A stretch of DNA of 64,000 nt from Nocardiopsis suaedae (GTDB taxonomy: Bacteria; Actinomycetota; Actinomycetes; Streptosporangiales; Streptosporangiaceae), in the NCBI RefSeq assembly GCF_027706745.1, contig NZ_JAQFWP010000018.1:34128-98127 (forward strand), read 5' to 3'. Position numbers and translations under genes: made by a program. The notes beneath the pieces are model-generated. The model was not told where the DNA came from and searched no databases. It saw only the letters and a program-made list of their open reading frames with translations. Of this stretch, positions 60,487-64,000 are shown piece after piece. How positions within the stretch are numbered: the stretch's first letter is position 1; every line of letters starts with the position of its first letter.

Positions 60487-60822
60487 ATGAGCGAACAGTT
60501 CGGCAGTACCGACCAGGCGATGCGCGCTGGCAAGGACGCGATGGAGACCGCGCACTCCACCTGCAACGGGATCTACACCCAGGTGGACGCCACCCGGGAC
60601 ATGCTCGGCGGCAACTGGCAGGGCGGCGCGGCCGCCCGCTACGACACCGCCCTGGTCAAGTGGCTGGAGGAGCTCCGGCTGATCACCAACGACATGAACG
60701 ACATGATCGGCATCCTCGGCGGCACCGAGCGCAGCTTCCACGAGATGGAGGACGCCAACATGGTCACCGCCGACTGGGCCGCCCAGCTCAACCCGAACCA
60801 GCGCGACGCCGCCGGACGCTGA
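60487..60822 (+). CDS. WXG100 family protein (EsxA/EsxB-like), first
   Basis: 111 residues, two-helix hairpin with the turn NWQGGAAARYDTAL (Trp44-Gln45-Gly46). N-terminal QAMRAGKDAMETAHSTCNGIYTQVD helix and LITNDMNDMIGILGGTERSFHEMEDANM second helix. An unusual Cys lies near residue 26. It pairs presumably with the second WXG100 protein encoded 77 bases downstream. GAGGAGGA precedes the ATG. Secreted as a heterodimer through the EccC/EccB/EccD channel. Confidence 0.88.
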   Translation: MSEQFGSTDQAMRAGKDAMETAHSTCNGIYTQVDATRDMLGGNWQGGAAARYDTALVKWLEELRLITNDMNDMIGILGGTERSFHEMEDANMVTADWAAQLNPNQRDAAGR

Positions 60823-60899
60823 GGCCCCCTCCCCTCGGAAGGGACCCCCGCCCCCATGACCCCAGGGCCGCACGGCCCACCAGGAGAGGAGAGCCGACC

Positions 60900-61202
60900 G
60901 TGAGCTTCGACGGTTTCGAGATCAGGAAGTCGGGCGCGCAGACCGCCGGACTCGACCTGCGCCAGCAGACCGAGGTCATCGCCAACGCCATCGATGAGCT
61001 GGACCGGCGCGTGAAGCAGGTCAAGGACGGCTGGGTCGGCGAGGCCTCCGACCAGTACGACATCCGCATCGCCAACTGGCGCCAGAACGTCGAGGACATG
61101 CGCAACCTGCTCAACCAGGCGCAGGTGTCCCTGGACGACATCGTCGACCGGTACAACCGGGGCGACTTGCAGGAGGCCGGGAACTGGAGCCAGCGCCGCT
61201 GA
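60900..61202 (+). CDS. WXG100 family protein (EsxA/EsxB-like), second
   Basis: 100 residues with the turn DGWVGEASDQYD (Trp45-Val46-Gly47) and a second helix INWRQNVEDMRNLLNQAQVSLDD-like (NWRQNVEDMRNLLNQAQ). YNRGD near the C-terminus may serve as a Y-x-x-x-D-type export signal. GTG 60900 is preceded by AGGAGAGGAG. Forms the presumed partner of the preceding WXG100 protein. Confidence 0.88.
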   Translation: MSFDGFEIRKSGAQTAGLDLRQQTEVIANAIDELDRRVKQVKDGWVGEASDQYDIRIANWRQNVEDMRNLLNQAQVSLDDIVDRYNRGDLQEAGNWSQRR

Positions 61203-61286
61203 CGCCCCGTACGGGTGCGGGGCCCACGGCCCCGCACCCGCCCCCACCGGAACGGCCGGACCACCAGGCGGCAGGAGGCTGAGCGC

Positions 61287-61817
61287 ATGCCGGAAGACAA
61301 GGACGACGGCGACACCGTCAAGGTCACCCTCGACTACCTGCGGGGGCTGCGCACCGACGACATCGACACGATGCGGGAGCGGTTCTCCGCGAAGAAGACC
61401 GAGTTCGACCAGTACTACGCCGGGGAGGCCGCCAAGACGCCCCGGTTCGGCAACCCGGCCCTGCTGCCGTCGGCCGGGGTCCTGGCCGACGAGGTCAAGC
61501 AGGCGCTGACCAAGGTCGAGGAGCTGTTCGACAAGTACGAGAAGGACCTGCTGGCCATCTCCAAGGGGATCGCCGACAGCGAGCTGGTCTTCGACGACCT
61601 CGAAGAGGACGCCGAGCTCACCGCGGAGCAGCTGAACCGGATCTTCGGCTCGTCCGCGCCCTCCGGCTCCGGCGGCGGCGCGTTCGGCGATTCGTCCGGC
61701 GGCTCCTCGGGCGGCGACGACGTCTCCTCCTCCACCGACCAGGACGGGGCCGGAGAGGAGGAGACCGACGAGGAGGGGACCGGAGAGGAGGGGACCGACG
61801 AGGACGAGAAGGACTGA
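61287..61817 (+). CDS. Acidic ESX-associated protein, unknown function
   Basis: 176 residues. Residues 1-120 are helical (VTLDYLRGLRTDDIDTMRERF, DQYYAGEAAKTPRFGNPAL, VLADEVKQALTKVEELFDKYEKD), like the helical hairpins of Esp or WXG-like proteins but without a WxG turn. The last 50 residues are Gly/Ser then Asp/Glu-rich (DEEGTGEEGTDEDEKD). It lies between the WXG100 genes and the long repeat protein, so it could be a chaperone or a cosecreted partner. Start ATG 61287 with GGCAGGAGG upstream. Confidence 0.7.
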   Translation: MPEDKDDGDTVKVTLDYLRGLRTDDIDTMRERFSAKKTEFDQYYAGEAAKTPRFGNPALLPSAGVLADEVKQALTKVEELFDKYEKDLLAISKGIADSELVFDDLEEDAELTAEQLNRIFGSSAPSGSGGGAFGDSSGGSSGGDDVSSSTDQDGAGEEETDEEGTGEEGTDEDEKD

Positions 61818-61908
61818 CCCCGGACACGCGCACCGCCCGGACCCGTCCGTTCCCGCCGGCGGCGCCGCCCGCCCGAGGCCCTGAACCGCCCGTACCGCAG
61901 GAGGAAGC

Positions 61909-64000
61909 GTGGACAACGAGAAGGAGCTCAACCCCACCGGGGGACAGGGGGCCACTCTGCCCAACGAGGGGGCGGCGTCCAGCGCGGAGCTGGACCACAT
62001 CCTCAACGTCTTCGCCGACCCGGAGGGCGGGGGCTCCGTCCCGCCCATGGACAGCGCCCGGGTGATCTATGAGGCGGGGTGGATCGACCGGTACTTCTGG
62101 AACGAGGGCAACCCCTACTCCGCCGACGAGTGGTACGGCTTCTTCCTGGACGACCAGCTGTACGGCGACTACCACCAGGGGATCTCCGACACCTACTCCG
62201 GGATCTTCCTGAACCCGGAGATCCTGGACGGCGCCGACACCCTGTGGGGCACCTTCGAGAACAAGCTCAGGACCGTGGTCACCAAGGGCCTCGGGGACCC
62301 GAACCTCGGCAGCGAGTCCTATTACCACGCGGGCCTGAGCCGGATGGCGACCCGGCTGGAGGAGTACCAGACCTTCTTCCAGGAGGAGTACGACCGGCTC
62401 TGGACGCTGTACGAGAAGGTGAAGCCGGGCAACGACTCCTTCGAGGGGGCGACCGCCGCGGCTCTGGCGCGGCACCTCAAGACCAAGGCGCTGGAGCTCA
62501 AGGGCGTCGCCGACTACCTGGCCCCGGTGAAGGAGGCGGTGGAGAGCGCCGCCTCCGCGGCCGACCCCGCTTTCGCCGACCCCGTGGTGAAGGCCTACAA
62601 CGACTGGGCGTCCGATTCCGGGCGCAGTCCGCGCCAGGTGGTGCGCACCTGGTGGGAGGAGAACCGGAACACGGTCACCAAGCAGGACGGGTTCGTCTAC
62701 ATCGGCGGCAAGCCCACCGACAGCCTTGAGACCTGGCGCGCCATCGAGCAGGAGATGAAGGACCTCTGGTGGTCCAAGATCGAGAACCTGCGGAACGCGG
62801 CGTCCGAGAACATCCCGGGGCTCTCGCAGAGCTACGCGAACGCTGCGGGCGACATCCTGCCGTACACGCCCATCACGACCGAGCAGTCCGGGAGCGGCGG
62901 GAGCGGCTCCGGTGACGGCTCCAAGGGGTCCGGGGACGGGTCCGGCGGCGGCTTCGACATCGACGAGTTCCTGGATGAGTACTTCGGCGGCGACTCGGGA
63001 GACGGGTCCGGTGACGGGTCCGGCGCCGACTCCGGTTCCGGTGAGGGCTCCGGCGGTTCCGGTGACGGGTCCGGTGCGGACTCCGGTTCGGGTGAGGGGG
63101 GCGGCGGCTCCGGTGAGGGCTCCGGCGGTTCCGGTGACGGGTCCGGTATCGACGATGACCTGTGGCGTCTCGTCGGCTCCGGTGACGGGTCCGGTGCCGA
63201 TTCCGGCTGGGGTGAGGGGGGCGGCGCCGACTCCGGTTCCGGTGACGGCTCCGGCGGCTCCGGTTCCGGAGATGCCTCCGGAGGGTCTGGGCCCTTCCCG
63301 GACCGGGAGGACCGGACGGAGATCACGGGTGTGGCGTCTTCGGGCGACGGGGCCGACGGGGCGTCAGGGGACCTTGCGTCCGGCGGGACCGGGTTCATGC
63401 CGCCACCGGTCACCGGGTTGGGCGCGGGCGGCGGGGGCGGAGCGTCCGGCGGGTCGGGCGGGACCGGACGCGACCGAGGACGCGGATCCGGTGACCGGCC
63501 CGGAGGCGGCGCGGATTTCGTGACCTCGGAGAACCCGTGGGGGGACCGGAACAGGGAATCCGACCCCGCGCGCCTGGACCGGAAGTCGCTGGCCGCTTCC
63601 ACGGACGGTGCCGACGCCGGCGGCGGCACGGTCGACCTGCCGCCGCCCCCGGAGCGGACGCAGGTGGAGACCGGCGGAGACGCCCCCGGCGGCCCAGAGG
63701 GCGCGCGAGCGGGAGAGGGCTCCTCCGGAGGCTCCTTCGATCTGGGGTCGTCGTCTGACGGTGGTCCGCTTCCGGGTGGGTCGGTGGATGTTCCTGATGT
63801 CGGGTCGGGTGGCTCGGGTGGTTCGTGGGATCTGGGGTCGTCGTCTGACGGTGGTCCGCTTCCGGGTGGGTCGGCCGATGTGCCTGACGCGGGCGGGTCC
63901 GAGGGTTCCGGTGGTTCGTGGGATCTGGGGTCGTCGTCTGATGGCGGTCCGCTTCCGGGTGGGTCGGTGGATGTTCCTGATGTCGGGTCGGGTGGCTCGG
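61909..64000 (+). CDS. Long repeat-rich putative type VII substrate (3' end beyond window)
   Basis: The frame opens at GTG 61909 (AGGAGGAAGC upstream) and stays open to the window end: more than 697 residues. Residues 1-320 are helical with Trp-rich segments (YEAGWIDRYFWNEGNPYSADEWYG, VRTWWEENRNTVTKQDG-like, EQEMKDLWWSKIENL) resembling an N-terminal ESX-targeting or toxin-chaperone region. Residues 325-470 are Gly/Ser/Asp low complexity (SGDGSG repeats). After a Gly/Arg-rich part come three tandem 30-31-residue units (SWDLGSSSDGGPLPGGS) from about residue 608. No catalytic domain is visible before the window ends. It is the last gene of the operon seen here and could be an adhesin-like or polymorphic effector. 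Confidence 0.75.
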   Translation, partial: MDNEKELNPTGGQGATLPNEGAASSAELDHILNVFADPEGGGSVPPMDSARVIYEAGWIDRYFWNEGNPYSADEWYGFFLDDQLYGDYHQGISDTYSGIFLNPEILDGADTLWGTFENKLRTVVTKGLGDPNLGSESYYHAGLSRMATRLEEYQTFFQEEYDRLWTLYEKVKPGNDSFEGATAAALARHLKTKALELKGVADYLAPVKEAVESAASAADPAFADPVVKAYNDWASDSGRSPRQVVRTWWEENRNTVTKQDGFVYIGGKPTDSLETWRAIEQEMKDLWWSKIENLRNAASENIPGLSQSYANAAGDILPYTPITTEQSGSGGSGSGDGSKGSGDGSGGGFDIDEFLDEYFGGDSGDGSGDGSGADSGSGEGSGGSGDGSGADSGSGEGGGGSGEGSGGSGDGSGIDDDLWRLVGSGDGSGADSGWGEGGGADSGSGDGSGGSGSGDASGGSGPFPDREDRTEITGVASSGDGADGASGDLASGGTGFMPPPVTGLGAGGGGGASGGSGGTGRDRGRGSGDRPGGGADFVTSENPWGDRNRESDPARLDRKSLAASTDGADAGGGTVDLPPPPERTQVETGGDAPGGPEGARAGEGSSGGSFDLGSSSDGGPLPGGSVDVPDVGSGGSGGSWDLGSSSDGGPLPGGSADVPDAGGSEGSGGSWDLGSSSDGGPLPGGSVDVPDVGSGGS
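63736..64000 (+). repeat. Tandem coding repeats of 90 and 93 bp
   Basis: Units start at 63736, 63826 and 63919 with codons for F/W-DLGSSSDGGPLPGGS followed by (V/A)DVPD(V/A)G and a Gly/Ser linker. The nucleotide sequence is nearly identical between units (GATCTGGGGTCGTCGTCTGA repeated) and uses T-ending codons (GAT, GTT, CCT, GGT, CTT), unlike most of the window. The last unit is cut by the edge. Confidence 0.85.

Noticed and set aside
62887..63290. SGDGSG direct repeats as a possible CRISPR-like or non-coding repeat array
   Set aside because: The repeats stay in one open frame as Gly/Ser/Asp codons, are irregular in spacing and have no unique spacers; they are coding low complexity.
1..64000. 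tRNA, rRNA or CRISPR loci
   Set aside because: No cloverleaf with CCA or TTC-type T-loop, no rRNA stretch and no regular spaced repeats were recognised on either strand; a covariance scan would be decisive but could not be run.

Overview
The window is very GC-rich, with dense genes, frequent GTG starts and strong G/C bias at third codon positions. It carries typical actinomycete gene sets: an MprAB-like two-component pair, a conservon (cvnA-D plus a P450), GTP-dependent PEP carboxykinase, an NsrR/flavohaemoglobin pair and an actinobacterial-type ESX (type VII) secretion locus. A filamentous actinomycete of the Nocardiopsis/Streptomonospora kind is my best guess. That placement is inferred from gene content and not from any rRNA, since no rRNA or tRNA gene was recognised.

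Layout. 1-9.1 kb: a CYTH-CHAD protein cut by the window edge, a HelD/HelR-type RNA polymerase helicase, a GlpF-type channel, small membrane proteins, a mercaptopyruvate sulfurtransferase and a membrane HtrA/PepD-like protease. 9.6-19.6 kb: a GT4 glycosyltransferase, a DMT permease, an MprB/MprA-like kinase and regulator, a tandem universal stress protein, a quinone oxidoreductase and SDR pair, AnmK, an ECF-like sigma factor that looks frameshifted at its start, and a VOC protein. 19.6-31.9 kb: a NuoF-ferredoxin fusion with a ferric-reductase-like membrane protein, secreted or anchored proteins (Yx(FWY)xxD lipoprotein, DUF4142, DUF1996), PEP carboxykinase, a YqeB-like protein, an AlaA-like aminotransferase divergent from an HxlR regulator, a BNR-repeat/MoaD pair and a mycothiol-dependent-isomerase-like protein. 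32-41.5 kb: an alditol-oxidase-like flavoprotein, a zinc alcohol dehydrogenase divergent from an MmyB-type regulator, an MFS/TetR operon (the TetR apparently starts at CTG), NsrR/Hmp with a clear NsrR box, and a Ser/Thr kinase. 41.8-47.7 kb: a P450 convergent with a conservon whose P450 lacks the ExxR motif and whose cvnA and cvnB are separated by a MITE-like element. 48.9-51.8 kb: a lipoprotein with an ABC exporter. 51.9-64 kb: a type VII secretion locus with a mycosin homologue lacking all three catalytic residues, EccC, EccD, EccB, two WXG100 proteins, an acidic ESX-associated protein and a long repeat-rich putative substrate running off the edge.

Besides genes, the window contains a dispersed family of roughly 64-bp hairpins sharing both stem and loop sequence (19.09, 27.64 and 53.16 kb), a related palindrome at 48.15 kb, one 180-bp MITE-like element with perfect 21-bp terminal inverted repeats (45.8 kb) and a decayed relative at 31.9 kb. 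Both MITE-like elements begin exactly at the stop codon of a gene. Several palindromic operators sit where the neighbouring regulators would be expected to act.
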